Positions 8,068 to 17,263 are shown, counted from the first letter of the stretch. The stretch is 64,000 nucleotides of DNA from Chachezhania antarctica (GCF_003646465.1 NZ_QZEX01000007.1:189945-253944), one strand, 5' to 3'. Notes: generated by a model not told the origin, from the sequence alone. Numbers and translations: made by a program.

Positions 8068-10626
8068 GTGACACGGTTTATCTTGTCATTCTTCGGGGGG
8101 ATCTTTTCCTTCGTTGCCCTGGGCGTCCTCATGGTCGCCCTGACCATCGGTGGCGTCTTCTGGATGTACGGCCGCGATCTGCCCAGCCACGAATCGCTGG
8201 CGCAGTATCAGCCTCCCACGATCAGCCGGATCTATTCGGGCGAGGGCCATCTGATCGACGAATTCGCCAAGGAACGGCGGCTTTTCGCGTCTGTCGATGA
8301 AATTCCCGACCTTGTGAAGCAGGCCTTCATCTCGGCGGAAGACAAGAACTTCTACACCCATCCCGGCTACGATCCGCGCGGCATCGCCTCCGCCGCGTTC
8401 GATGCGGTCAAGTCGCGGGGGGAAAACGTCCGCGGTGCGTCGACCATCCCGCAGCAGGTGGTGAAGAACTTCCTGCTGTCGGGCGACCGTCAGGCCGAAC
8501 GCAAGATCAAGGAAATCATCCTCGCCGCCCGGCTCGAGGATACGCTGTCCAAGGACCAGATCCTTGAACTGTACCTGAACGAGATCTTCCTGGGTCAGAA
8601 CTCCTATGGCGTCGCGGCGGCCTCGCAGACCTATTTCAACAAGACACTGTCGGAACTGGCCCCGCACGAGGCCGCGTTCCTTGCCTCGATGCCCAAGGCA
8701 CCTTCGGATTACCACCCGGTGCGGCGCAAGCAGCGGCTGCTGTCCCGGCGGAATTACGTTCTGCGCGAAATGTACCAGAACGGCTATCTCAGCCGCGAGG
8801 AATACGAGGTCGAGCGCGCGATGCCGCTGCGGTCGGTCCAGAACGGCGACTTCGACAGCTTCCGCCAGGAACTACCGCCGCGCGACTACTTCACGGACGA
8901 GATCCGCCGCCAGCTGACCGACAACTTCGGCGAGGCGGAGTTCTTCACCGGCGGCCTGAGCGTCCGCGCCACGATTGACGAGGAAATGCAGGTCCACGCC
9001 GCGCGCGCGCTGCGCGACGGGCTGGAAAAGTACGACCGGGGCCGCGGCCTGTGGCGGGGCACGGGGGAGAGCATCCCGACCGAACGCCTTGGCTCTGAAG
9101 AGGAATGGCGTGCGGCGCTGGCCGAAGTCGATCTGCCCCGCGATATCGTCACCGAAACCGAATGGTACCCGGCCGTGGTGCTGGAAGTGACTGCCGAAGA
9201 CGCGCGCATCGGCATCGAAGGCGTGGACGAGGTTCAGGGCGGCCACTGGGTGCCCGCGAAAGACGCGCAATGGGCGCGGAAGGTGAACAAGGACGGCTCG
9301 CGCGGGAGAACGGCCCGGGTGGCCGGCGATCTCGTCGATGTGGGCGATGTCGTCTATGTTCGCCGCATGGTGGATGACGATGACGGATCGTTCATCCGCT
9401 GGACGCTGCGGCAGATCCCGCGCGTGCAGGGCGGGTTCATGGCGATGGACGTGAACACCGGCCGGGTACTGGCGATGCAGGGCGGGTTCTCGTACCAGGC
9501 GTCGGTCTACAACCGCGCGACCCAGGCGCAGCGGCAGCCGGGTTCCAGCTTCAAGCCGTTCGTCTACGCGGCGGCGCTCGATTCGGGCTACAGCCCGGCC
9601 ACGATCGTTGTCGACGCCCCGATCGAGATCAACACGCCGCAAGGCATGTGGCGGCCCAGGAACGCGTCGAACAAGTTCTACGGGCCCGCGCCGCTTCGGA
9701 CCGGTATCGAACGGTCGCGGAACCTGATGACCGTGCGCCTGGCGCAGGAGGTGGGCATGCCCGTCGTCGCGGGCTATGCCGAACGGTTCGGCGTCTATGA
9801 CGACATGGGCGGCTACCTTGCCTCGGCCCTCGGGTCCGAGGAAACGACGCTCTTCAAGATGGTCGCGGCCTACGCGATGTTCGCCAATGGCGGCGAACGG
9901 GTGCAGCCCACGCTTGTCGACCGGATCCAGGACCGTTGGGGCCGCACGATCTATCGTCACGACCAGCGCCAGTGCCTCGACTGCAACGTGATCGATCTCG
10001 ACAGCGGCCGCGCGCCGCGCATCGTGTCGAACCGCGAACAGGTGATGGACCCGATCACCGCCTACCAGCTCACCTCGATGCTGCAGGGCGTGGTTGAACG
10101 CGGCACGGCCTCCCGCACGGTGAATCTGGACGTGCCGACCGCCGGCAAGACCGGCACCACCAACGACGCGCGCGACGTGTGGTTCATCGGCTTCACGTCG
10201 AACATCGTCGCGGGCTGCTATATCGGCTACGATCACCCCTCGCCGATGGGCCGTGGTGCCTCGGGCGGAGGCATGTGTGGTCCTGTTTTTCAGCAGTTCA
10301 TGGAAGAAGCGGTGAAAAAGTACGGCGGCGGCGAATTCGAGGTTCCCCCCGGTGGGCATTTCATTAAGATCCATCGCATCACGGGGGAACAATTGTCTCA
10401 GGACGCGACGGGCGATTACGTCGTTGCCGAATACTTCCGCGACGGGTTCGAGCCGCTGGGCGGTGGCGTTGTCGACGGTGGTTTCGCTATGACGGCCAAT
10501 ACGCGTCTGTTCGATGAGGTGCTGGCCGGGCGAACCGGCGGGCAGGTTCAGTCGAGCAGCGGACAGAAGGCATATGTCGGCCCCAAGGCCAGTGTCGGAA
10601 CGATCAGTTCCGGTGGGCTGTACTAG
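8068..10626 (+). CDS. mrcA: Penicillin-binding protein 1A, bifunctional transglycosylase/transpeptidase
   Basis: Class A PBP of 852 residues that polymerises and crosslinks peptidoglycan in the periplasm. It has a short cytoplasmic tail and one membrane helix (residues about 4-32), then a GT51 transglycosylase domain with catalytic Glu91 in SAEDKNFYTHPGYD and the STIPQQVVKNFLL motif. A PBP1A-specific OB-like insertion (about 300-450) is followed by the transpeptidase with Ser493-Ser-Phe-Lys496, an SRN motif (ERSRNLM) and Lys694-Thr-Gly. All catalytic residues are present. Translation starts at GTG 8068, directly before the membrane segment. A good promoter lies upstream; the downstream 300-base gap has only a weak hairpin. 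Confidence 0.97.
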   Translation: MTRFILSFFGGIFSFVALGVLMVALTIGGVFWMYGRDLPSHESLAQYQPPTISRIYSGEGHLIDEFAKERRLFASVDEIPDLVKQAFISAEDKNFYTHPGYDPRGIASAAFDAVKSRGENVRGASTIPQQVVKNFLLSGDRQAERKIKEIILAARLEDTLSKDQILELYLNEIFLGQNSYGVAAASQTYFNKTLSELAPHEAAFLASMPKAPSDYHPVRRKQRLLSRRNYVLREMYQNGYLSREEYEVERAMPLRSVQNGDFDSFRQELPPRDYFTDEIRRQLTDNFGEAEFFTGGLSVRATIDEEMQVHAARALRDGLEKYDRGRGLWRGTGESIPTERLGSEEEWRAALAEVDLPRDIVTETEWYPAVVLEVTAEDARIGIEGVDEVQGGHWVPAKDAQWARKVNKDGSRGRTARVAGDLVDVGDVVYVRRMVDDDDGSFIRWTLRQIPRVQGGFMAMDVNTGRVLAMQGGFSYQASVYNRATQAQRQPGSSFKPFVYAAALDSGYSPATIVVDAPIEINTPQGMWRPRNASNKFYGPAPLRTGIERSRNLMTVRLAQEVGMPVVAGYAERFGVYDDMGGYLASALGSEETTLFKMVAAYAMFANGGERVQPTLVDRIQDRWGRTIYRHDQRQCLDCNVIDLDSGRAPRIVSNREQVMDPITAYQLTSMLQGVVERGTASRTVNLDVPTAGKTGTTNDARDVWFIGFTSNIVAGCYIGYDHPSPMGRGASGGGMCGPVFQQFMEEAVKKYGGGEFEVPPGGHFIKIHRITGEQLSQDATGDYVVAEYFRDGFEPLGGGVVDGGFAMTANTRLFDEVLAGRTGGQVQSSSGQKAYVGPKASVGTISSGGLY

Positions 10627-10926
10627 GATAAACCGGTTCTCTGCGGCCCGATCGCGGGCTGCATTGGCCGAAACAACAAGTCCCCCGGCAGCCAGGAGTT
10701 GAGTTCTGGCGTGCCGACAGAAGGGACGTTACGGCATCGCTTGACGGTGCCGGGTCGCTCGGGCAGTCGCTGTTTCCCGGTGATCTTTTGACCGAACTGC
10801 GCAAGGGCAACCGCGCGCAGGAGGAAGAATGCGGGGAGACGCCAACGGATTTCCAGCGGCGCCAAACCTTCGTGTGCCCGGCCTTGTCGCCGGACCGCGG
10901 TTTGCTGACTACATTGGGAACCAGGG
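10627..10926. other. 300-base gap without a recognisable gene
   Basis: No convincing coding frame, tRNA or repeat. A weak imperfect hairpin (GCGGCCCG / CGGGCTGC, about 10638-10657, 7 of 8 pairs) 12 bases after the PBP1A stop may act as a terminator. The remainder presumably carries the promoter of the following oxidoreductase gene. Confidence 0.4.
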
Positions 10927-11811
10927 ATGACCCATCCGACTGCCGAAACCATTGCCATTCTGGGTGCGAACGGAGTATTCGCGCGCCACCTGATTCCGGT
11001 GCTTTGCGACGCGGGCATTCCCGTGCGCGCCGTCGTCCGCCGCCCCGATTCCGCCGGGGTCGCCCGCGCCGCCGGGTGCGAGATCCGGACCGCCGACATC
11101 TTCGACACCGACGCGCTGGCCTATGCGATCGACGGGTGCGAGACGGTGGTGAACCTGACCTCTGCTTTGCCCGGGCCATCGGGCCGCGGAAATCACGAAG
11201 CCAACGACATCCTTCGCGACAAGGGCTCGCTCTCCTTGATCGAGGCCTGCCGCCGTTCCGGCTCCACCCGCTTGCTGCAACAGAGCATGTCGATGGTGAA
11301 CGCCACCGGCGATGACAGCTGGGGCGGGGAGGATCGCTACTACCAGGGCAACGAGAACACCGTGTCCACCCGCGCCTTCGCCGCCGCGCTGACGATGGAA
11401 GAACGCATTCGCACGTCCGGGCTGGAATGGGTCATCCTGCGGGGCGGCATGTTCTATGGCCCCGGCACCGGCTCTGACGACAACTGGTTCAAGCTGGCCG
11501 AAACCGGGCGGCTGAAGCTGCCCGGCGACGGATCGGGTTTCGTGTCGCTGTGCCATATCTCGGACATGGCGCGCGCGACCGCTTCGGCGCTGCAGCAATG
11601 GACGCCCGGCGGCACGATGATCGTCTGCGACGATGAACCCGTCACCTGGCGCGACCTGTTCCATTACGTGCTGGAATCTGTCGGCCGTGTCGGCCTGAAA
11701 GAAGGGGGGGAGGAAACCTATCCGTCCTTCCGCCTTGCCAACACCCGCGCCAAGCAGACGCTGGGCTGGAAGCCCTTCTTCCGCAGTTTCCGCGAAGGGT
11801 TGGCGCGCTAA
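10927..11811 (+). CDS. NAD(P)-binding epimerase/dehydratase-family protein
   Basis: Atypical short-chain dehydrogenase-fold protein of 294 residues. The nucleotide-binding loop ILGANGVFARHL (residues about 10-21) and VRAVVRRPDSAG indicate a Rossmann domain that prefers NADP-type cofactors because of the basic residues after strand 2. The active-site region is unusual: instead of the classical YxxxK it has QQSMSMVNATGDDSWGG and a later MEERIRTSGLEWVILRGG, the pattern of NmrA/UDP-sugar-like family members. The substrate is unknown. It starts at ATG 10927 after a GGGAACC region, and its stop overlaps the stop of the convergent TPR gene by 3 bases. Confidence 0.75.
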   Translation: MTHPTAETIAILGANGVFARHLIPVLCDAGIPVRAVVRRPDSAGVARAAGCEIRTADIFDTDALAYAIDGCETVVNLTSALPGPSGRGNHEANDILRDKGSLSLIEACRRSGSTRLLQQSMSMVNATGDDSWGGEDRYYQGNENTVSTRAFAAALTMEERIRTSGLEWVILRGGMFYGPGTGSDDNWFKLAETGRLKLPGDGSGFVSLCHISDMARATASALQQWTPGGTMIVCDDEPVTWRDLFHYVLESVGRVGLKEGGEETYPSFRLANTRAKQTLGWKPFFRSFREGLAR

Positions 11812-13481
11812 CCCGCTTCCCGCATCGCCGCCTGCGCACAGAAGCACGAGGCCGCGACCGCCCGGTCCGCGCGGGCCAGTGCCAGATCCAGCCGCTGACC
11901 GACCTGCACGATTTCCATCGTCTCGCCCCGCGCCTTCAGGCAATCGTGAAGGCCACGCAGCGACCACACGTTGTCGGGATGCACCGTCGCGCGGGACAGT
12001 TGCCCGCCCAGCCCAAGATCCTCGCGGTAGACGGCCTCGGCCTCGGCCGTGTGGCCCTGTTCGAACAAGAGCGCCCCCAGCGCATGGCGGGCGGGCTGCA
12101 TCCAGCCCCATGGTTCGTCATAGGGCAGCGCGTCGTCCAGCGCGACCGACCGGCGGAGCGCGGCGAAGGCGGCATCGTGATTGCCCTTCCGGTACTCGAT
12201 TTCCCCCCGGGCCATTTCCTTGGCGATCTCCAGCAGGTCGACGACGCGATTGTTGTGCATCAGCCGGCTGTCCGGCACGCGGGCGCAGGCGGCCAGGAAG
12301 GTCTGCTCCTCGGCCTCCGCCTTTGCCACCTGTCCAAGCGCAGCGTAAGCCACGGTCCGGGCGTAGTGGATATAGGAGGTGCGGGTGCAGTAAAGCTCCT
12401 GATCGGTGGGCAGCTCCATCGCGATCGCCTCGTGCCAGCGGCCGAAGCGGACAAGCACGTGGGGCTCCATCGCAAGGTAGCTTTCGAAGTAGTCGGCCAT
12501 GGGGGGCGAAACGGTGCGGATCATCTCTTCCGGCACGGTCGCGGCCATTTCGCGGATCGCTTCGATGGCGGGATCGTACTGGCCCAGGAACAGCGCGCCG
12601 TAGACGATGAAGTGATAGTCGTGCATCCGGTAGCCGGAGTAGATGTTGAACGCGCCTTCACGCTTGAAGTATTTCAGATCCGCCTCGGCCGCCTTCCGGT
12701 TCCAGTGCACGACGTTGTGGTAATGCCCGCACAGCACGTCGACATGCGTGCCCATATGGACAAGGTGCCCGGCATCCGGGACGGCCGTGCGCAGCGCGTC
12801 GGATGCCTTCAGCGCCTTTTCCGGGAAGGGCGACATCTCCATCAGGTGAACGTAGAGGTGAAGCAGACCGGGATGCGCCATCGCGTCGGGATCGGTGTCG
12901 AAGGCCTCTTCCAGCACGTTTTGGGCCTCCAGCGTCGCGGCCCCTTCGGCGGGGACGGCATTGGGCAGGTCCCACATCTGCCACGGCGTGAGGTTCAGGA
13001 GCGATTCCACGTAGATCATGCGCAAATCCCTGTTGGACGGATCCACCTTGAACGCCGCGCGCATGGCATTGGCGAAATCCAGGTCCCAGGCGTGCATGTC
13101 CTTGATGACCTCGCCCTGCGGGTAGCGGGCGGGCAGGGCGCGGATGAGCGCCTCCTCCACCGGGGAGACGGGGCGCTTTTCCAGCGCGGCAATGGCGGCT
13201 TCGGTCGCCGCGCGGGCCTCGGCCAGCGCATTTGCGCGGCCGCGCGCATCGAAGCGGTTCCACGGCATGTTGTAGTTGGGGCCGGCGGCGTAGGCCCAGC
13301 CCCAGTGCGCCATCGCGCAATCCGGATCGGCCGCCAGCGCGCGCTGGAAACAGGCCACCGCCTCGCCATGGTTATAGCCATAGGTCCACAGCAGGCCGCG
13401 GTTGAACCAGGTTTGCGCCTCGGGCGAGGATGTGGTGACGGGGCACGAATATGTCCCCAGATCGTAATCGTAATCCGACAT
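11808..13481 (-). CDS. TPR-repeat protein, TTC38-like
   Basis: Soluble all-helical protein of 557 residues with no signal peptide. The N-terminus (WFNRGLLWTYGYNHGEAVAC, then ALAADPDCAMAHWGWAYAAG) matches a widespread TPR family related to eukaryotic TTC38, whose function is unknown. Further helical pairs recur to the C-terminus (GHTAEAEAVYREDLGLGG). Conserved-looking His and Trp residues (HVDVLCGHYHNVVHWN) suggest more than a scaffold, but no catalytic motif is known to me. Its AGGGAG ribosome binding site lies inside the 3' arm of a perfect 13-bp hairpin immediately upstream. It is 57 bases downstream of the MFS gene and probably co-transcribed with it. Confidence 0.72.
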   Translation of the reverse strand: MSDYDYDLGTYSCPVTTSSPEAQTWFNRGLLWTYGYNHGEAVACFQRALAADPDCAMAHWGWAYAAGPNYNMPWNRFDARGRANALAEARAATEAAIAALEKRPVSPVEEALIRALPARYPQGEVIKDMHAWDLDFANAMRAAFKVDPSNRDLRMIYVESLLNLTPWQMWDLPNAVPAEGAATLEAQNVLEEAFDTDPDAMAHPGLLHLYVHLMEMSPFPEKALKASDALRTAVPDAGHLVHMGTHVDVLCGHYHNVVHWNRKAAEADLKYFKREGAFNIYSGYRMHDYHFIVYGALFLGQYDPAIEAIREMAATVPEEMIRTVSPPMADYFESYLAMEPHVLVRFGRWHEAIAMELPTDQELYCTRTSYIHYARTVAYAALGQVAKAEAEEQTFLAACARVPDSRLMHNNRVVDLLEIAKEMARGEIEYRKGNHDAAFAALRRSVALDDALPYDEPWGWMQPARHALGALLFEQGHTAEAEAVYREDLGLGGQLSRATVHPDNVWSLRGLHDCLKARGETMEIVQVGQRLDLALARADRAVAASCFCAQAAMREAG

Positions 13482-13482
13482 G

Positions 13483-13514
13483 CATAGGCTCCCTGATATC
13501 GCAGGGAGCCTATG
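13483..13514. promoter_or_regulatory. Perfect 13-bp hairpin covering the TPR gene's ribosome binding site
   Basis: CATAGGCTCCCTG (13483-13495) and its exact reverse complement (13502-13514) flank a 6-base loop. On the minus strand the 3' arm carries AGGGAG, 7 bases before the ATG at 13481, so folding would hide the site. No U-run follows, which argues against an intrinsic terminator. Confidence 0.65.
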
Positions 13515-13538
13515 ACAGAGCGCAGGGTTTCGGAAAGT

Positions 13539-14771
13539 CTATTCGCCGGGGGCCGCGGGCGGTGTGACGGGGACGCGGCCTTCCAGCCGTTCCATGTGGC
13601 GCATCAGCAGCACGCAGATGGTGCACATCACCGCGATGCCCAGGGCCGCCGGTGTCAGCCAGCCATTGAAGGTCAGCCCGAAGGGCACGGCCAGAAGCGA
13701 ACCGCAGAAGGTGGCGATCGCGGCCACGACTGAGGCCGCCATCCCGGCGATATGGCCCACGGGTTCCAGCGCGATGGCGTTCAGGTTGCCCACGGTCAGG
13801 CCGATCATTGCAAACACGGTGCACATCCAGATGATGTAGATCGGGAAGGCGCCCGTCATCTCGGGGTTCCACGCGGCATAAACGGCCACGAAGGACGCAA
13901 CCGCGATCTGCACCGACAGCGAGGTGACGACCAGCCGCCGCATGCCCAGCCGCATCACCAGCGACGCGTTCAGGATGCTCGCCCCGCCCGACACGATGGC
14001 GACCATGAAGAACCAGTAGGGGAACGTCTCGCCCATGCCGAAGACATTGAAGAAGACGGGCTGCACCAGCAGAAGCATGGTGAACATGCTGGTCATGACC
14101 AGCGTCTGCGTGATGGTCGACAGACGCACGGTGGCATTGCCGACGATCTCCCGGAACGCGGCTGCCAGCTCGCGCCGGCGCAGGGGGCGACGGCGTTCGG
14201 GGGGCAAGGTTTCGGGCAGGCGGATGGACACCCAGACAAGCTGGATCAGCGCGAAGACGACAAAGCCCGCGAAGATCCCGCGCCAGCCCGCGAAGGACAT
14301 GATCAGCGTGCCGATCAGCGGCGCCACGGCGGGGAAGAGCACGAACAGCATCATCACCAGCGAAATCAGCTTGGCCATGGCGCGGCCTTCGTAAAGGTCG
14401 CGCAGAACGGCCGTGCCCACGACGCGCGGGGCCGCGGCGCCCGCGCCTTGCAGGAAGCGCGCGATCAGCAGGGTTTCCAGCGATTGCGCCTGCCATGACA
14501 GGACGGCGCCCAGAACGTAGACGCCCACACCGCACAGGATCACCGACCGGCGGCCGAACGCATCGGAAATCGGGCCCACGATAAAGGTGCCCAGCCCCAG
14601 CCCAAGGATGAAGACCGTCAGGATCAGCTGCGAAAGATTGGCCCGGTCGGGGCTGAGTTCGGCACTGATCTGCGGCAGGGCGGGGAGCATCGCGTCCATC
14701 GAAAACGCGATCGAGGCGAACATCAGCGCCAGAAGGGCGACGAGTTCGGGACGGGAAATCCGATCGTTCAT
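13539..14771 (-). CDS. Bcr/CflA-type drug efflux MFS transporter
   Basis: Polytopic inner-membrane exporter of 410 residues with about 12 hydrophobic segments. The N-terminus fits the DHA1 Bcr/CflA subfamily: ALMFASIAFSMDAMLPALPQ in helix 1, and motif A-like SDAFGRRSVILCG between helices 2 and 3. Motif C-like AGAAAPRVVGTAVLRDLYEG is present in helix 4-5. It likely expels small toxic compounds by proton antiport; the substrate is not deducible. ATG 14771 is used because AAAGGC lies 9 bases upstream and the membrane domain begins directly; an extension to 14870 is possible but would add a cysteine-rich non-family leader. A 10-bp palindrome upstream may be its operator. Confidence 0.88.
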   Translation of the reverse strand: MNDRISRPELVALLALMFASIAFSMDAMLPALPQISAELSPDRANLSQLILTVFILGLGLGTFIVGPISDAFGRRSVILCGVGVYVLGAVLSWQAQSLETLLIARFLQGAGAAAPRVVGTAVLRDLYEGRAMAKLISLVMMLFVLFPAVAPLIGTLIMSFAGWRGIFAGFVVFALIQLVWVSIRLPETLPPERRRPLRRRELAAAFREIVGNATVRLSTITQTLVMTSMFTMLLLVQPVFFNVFGMGETFPYWFFMVAIVSGGASILNASLVMRLGMRRLVVTSLSVQIAVASFVAVYAAWNPEMTGAFPIYIIWMCTVFAMIGLTVGNLNAIALEPVGHIAGMAASVVAAIATFCGSLLAVPFGLTFNGWLTPAALGIAVMCTICVLLMRHMERLEGRVPVTPPAAPGE

Positions 14772-14828
14772 TTGTGAAGCCTTTCGATACCACCCGGCGC
14801 TAGCATGCCATCCCGCGTCAGACCAGAC

Positions 14829-14920
14829 GCAGAAATGCCAACAAGCTTGCGCATTTCTGCACAGCGGCAAAACTATTGGTTGAACTGTCCGGCGGTTTGC
14901 GCGGGGTCGCGCCCGCGCAA
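14829..14920. promoter_or_regulatory. Two palindromes upstream of the MFS gene: candidate operator and terminator
   Basis: GCAGAAATGC (14829-14838) is exactly mirrored at 14851-14860 with a 12-base spacer. It lies 58-89 bases upstream of the MFS start, where an operator would sit. A second hairpin, TTGCGCGGG at 14897-14905 mirrored at 14912-14920 with a 6-base loop, lies 18 bases after the FrnE-like gene's stop and may end that transcript. No T-run follows it. Confidence 0.5.
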
Positions 14921-14938
14921 GACGGGGCCGTCCGGCCC

Positions 14939-15646
14939 TCAGGCCACGGGGATCTGGGCCTTGATCTCACCGATCACCTGCAACCACAGATCGGGCGGCT
15001 GGGCGCCGGGAACGGCGTGCTTGCCTGCCACGATGAAGGTGGGCACCGAGGTCACCCCCATCTTGCGGCTGTGGGCATCGCGGTGGCGAATTTCGTCCCG
15101 GTCGGCGTCGGAGGCAAGCAGCCGAGAGACCATGCTGGCATCCATACCGATCCCGTCGGCGATGTCGGCCAGCACCTCGGCCTCGCCGATGTCGCGGCCC
15201 TGCTGGAAATACGCCTTGAACAGCGCGTCGACCGCTTCGGTCTGGACATGTTCGATCCCGGCCCAGTGGATCAGCCGGTGCGCGTCCAGCGTGTTGGGCG
15301 TGCGCTCCATCGCTTCGAAATCGATCTCGATGCCCGCAGCGCTCGCCTGTTCGACGATGGGCATGTAGGCATCTACCGCCGCCTTCTGGCCGCCGAACTT
15401 GGTTTCCAGGTACTCGCGCCGGTCCATGCCGCCTGCGGGCATGTCGGGGTTCAGCTGGAACGGATGCCATTCGATGGCGAAGGGATGGTCCTGAAGCTGC
15501 GCCAGCGCGCGGTCAAGATAGGTCTTGCCGATGAAGCACCACGGGCAGATCGGATCCGACAGGATATCCAGGCGCACGGGCAGTTCGATGGCCGCGCTGT
15601 CGGCCTGTTCATTCGAGTCTTCCATTGTGTCGGTTGTGTCGCTCAT
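14939..15646 (-). CDS. FrnE-like DsbA-family oxidoreductase
   Basis: Cytoplasmic thioredoxin-fold protein of 235 residues without a signal peptide. The CxxC motif is Cys34-Pro-Trp-Cys37 in SDPICPWCFIG, and the rest (WHPFQLNPDMPAGGMDRREY, GVTSVPTFIVAGKHAVPGAQ) follows the FrnE/2-hydroxychromene-2-carboxylate isomerase branch of the DsbA family. Members act as dithiol-disulfide isomerases; a role in redox repair is inferred. The acidic N-terminal 20 residues are low in complexity, so an alternative downstream start is possible, but ATG 15646 is preceded by GGAGGG. It is 75 bases downstream of the CoA-ligase gene on the same strand. Confidence 0.87.
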   Translation of the reverse strand: MSDTTDTMEDSNEQADSAAIELPVRLDILSDPICPWCFIGKTYLDRALAQLQDHPFAIEWHPFQLNPDMPAGGMDRREYLETKFGGQKAAVDAYMPIVEQASAAGIEIDFEAMERTPNTLDAHRLIHWAGIEHVQTEAVDALFKAYFQQGRDIGEAEVLADIADGIGMDASMVSRLLASDADRDEIRHRDAHSRKMGVTSVPTFIVAGKHAVPGAQPPDLWLQVIGEIKAQIPVA

Positions 15647-15721
15647 GATCCCTCCGTTCCCCGATGCTGGTGACTGCAGCGCCGAGGCTGCGAGATCCGT
15701 ATCAAATATGTTCAGCCGGTT

Positions 15722-17263
15722 TCAGTCCCTGGCGGTTCCCGGTCCCGGGAACAGGCCACGCAGCGCGCGGCGCGAGAGTTTGCCATTGGCCCCCGATGGC
15801 AGCTCCGACAGATGTACAAACGCCCGGGGCATCTTGTACCGCGCGAGCCTTCCCGAAGCGTAATCGCTCAACGCGTTTTCGTCCAGAGGGTCGGGGCCGG
15901 TGTAGAAGGCGACGATGATCCGTGTGTCAGCCTTGATCTCGACATCCGTGACGCCCACGGCCTCGATCCCGGGATGGGCGGCCAGCGCGGCCTCGACCTC
16001 CAGCGGTGACACGCGAAAGCCGCCGGCATTCATCATGTCATCGTCCCGGCCGAGATAGGAGATTTCGCCGTCCTCGCCCATCGCCCCCAGATCGCCGGTC
16101 AGGAACCAGTCGCCACGGAACCGGGCGGCGGTATTTTCGGGATCGTTCAGGTAGCCCAGCATCAGGCCGGGATCGGACCGGTGCACGGCGATGAGACCGG
16201 CGCTGCCATGGGGGAGCGGGTCGGTCACGGTGCTGTCGCCGCCGGGGAGGATCGCGACCTTGCGGCCCGCCTGCGGCCGTCCCAGCGTGTCCGGGTTCAC
16301 CGGGTGCGCGGGGCTGGACGAGATGAAGGTCGAACATTCCGACATGCCGTAAGCTTCGTAAAGCTCGGTGCCGGTGGCTGCTTTCCATGCCTCCAGCAGC
16401 GGACGGGAGAGTTTCTCGCCCGCGGTCAGCCCGTGGCGAAGGCTGGGCAGAGCAAGCCGGTCCTGTCCCTGCAGGATCTTGCGATAGACACCGGGGGCGG
16501 CGGCCACCAGCGTGGCGTCGTGGTCCGAGAGCAAACCCGGCAGGGCCGAGAGGTCGGTACCGGGCGCCGGGATCAGCGCGGTGGCGCCGGCGGTCCAGGG
16601 ATCCATCAGCCCGGTGCCCAGCGTGAAGGTCCAGTTGAAGGCGCCCGCATGCAGAAGACGGTCCCGCGCCGTCAGCCCGTACCAGCCATCGAACATCATC
16701 TGCCGCGCCCAGATCGCGCGGTGCGCATGGGCCACGGCGCGGGGTTTGCCCGAGGTCCCGGAGGTATAGACGATATAGCCCAGACGATCGGGATCGCCCA
16801 TGTGCCAGTCGCAGCGTGCGGCGTGCCGCATGGCCTGCAGGCGGTCGAGCGGGATCGTGTGATGGTACGGCGCGGTCGCGACGTCGGGATCGTGCAGGAC
16901 GGCGCCGGGGGAAAGCTCGGCCAGGATCTTGGCGACTTCGGGTTCGGTGAGTTGCGGGGACGTTGGCACCGGGACCAGCCCGGCGGCCAGCGCGCCAAGG
17001 TAGGCGACCGGGAAGTCGACGGTATTGCCAAGGCGCATCACGACGATATCGCCGGGGTTCAGACCCGCGTTCAACAGGCCGGTGCCGGTGCCGCGCACCA
17101 TCGCCTGAAGCGTGGCAAAGCTGCAATCGCCAGGGCCGTCGGGGCCCAGGATCGACAGGGCGGTCTTGTCGGGTGCGGCGTCGGCCCGGCCAAGGACATG
17201 GGCGGCCATGTTGAACGGGGTCGGGCATGGCGCGGGCGCGCCGGCGTTGAAAAGCGATACCAT
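15722..17263 (-). CDS. AMP-forming acyl/aryl-CoA ligase
   Basis: ANL-superfamily adenylating enzyme of 513 residues. The phosphate-binding loop is YTSGTSGKPRAVAHAH (about residues 155-170), the adenine motif is YEAYGMSE, the hinge region is WFLTGDLGAMGEDGEI...YLGRDDDMMNAGG, and the C-terminal lysine lies in LPSGANGKLSRRAL. It therefore should activate a carboxylic acid as acyl-AMP and then acyl-CoA; the overall pattern resembles benzoate-CoA ligase and medium-chain ligases, but the substrate is open. The frame runs far upstream to 17671 through a palindromic non-coding element; ATG 17263 is chosen because the family N-terminus (FNMAAHVLGRADAAPDKTAL) begins just after it. Confidence 0.87.
   Translation of the reverse strand: MVSLFNAGAPAPCPTPFNMAAHVLGRADAAPDKTALSILGPDGPGDCSFATLQAMVRGTGTGLLNAGLNPGDIVVMRLGNTVDFPVAYLGALAAGLVPVPTSPQLTEPEVAKILAELSPGAVLHDPDVATAPYHHTIPLDRLQAMRHAARCDWHMGDPDRLGYIVYTSGTSGKPRAVAHAHRAIWARQMMFDGWYGLTARDRLLHAGAFNWTFTLGTGLMDPWTAGATALIPAPGTDLSALPGLLSDHDATLVAAAPGVYRKILQGQDRLALPSLRHGLTAGEKLSRPLLEAWKAATGTELYEAYGMSECSTFISSSPAHPVNPDTLGRPQAGRKVAILPGGDSTVTDPLPHGSAGLIAVHRSDPGLMLGYLNDPENTAARFRGDWFLTGDLGAMGEDGEISYLGRDDDMMNAGGFRVSPLEVEAALAAHPGIEAVGVTDVEIKADTRIIVAFYTGPDPLDENALSDYASGRLARYKMPRAFVHLSELPSGANGKLSRRALRGLFPGPGTARD

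Noticed and set aside
11946-13487. A 513-codon open frame on the plus strand opposite the TPR gene
   Set aside because: It is rich in Gly, His, Arg and Val as expected from reading a GC-rich gene backwards, and the minus-strand frame shows real TPR motifs and a ribosome binding site.
13483-13514. Intrinsic terminator of the MFS gene
   Set aside because: The stem is strong, but no U-run follows on the minus strand and the next gene's start codon comes one base later, so a translational role fits better.
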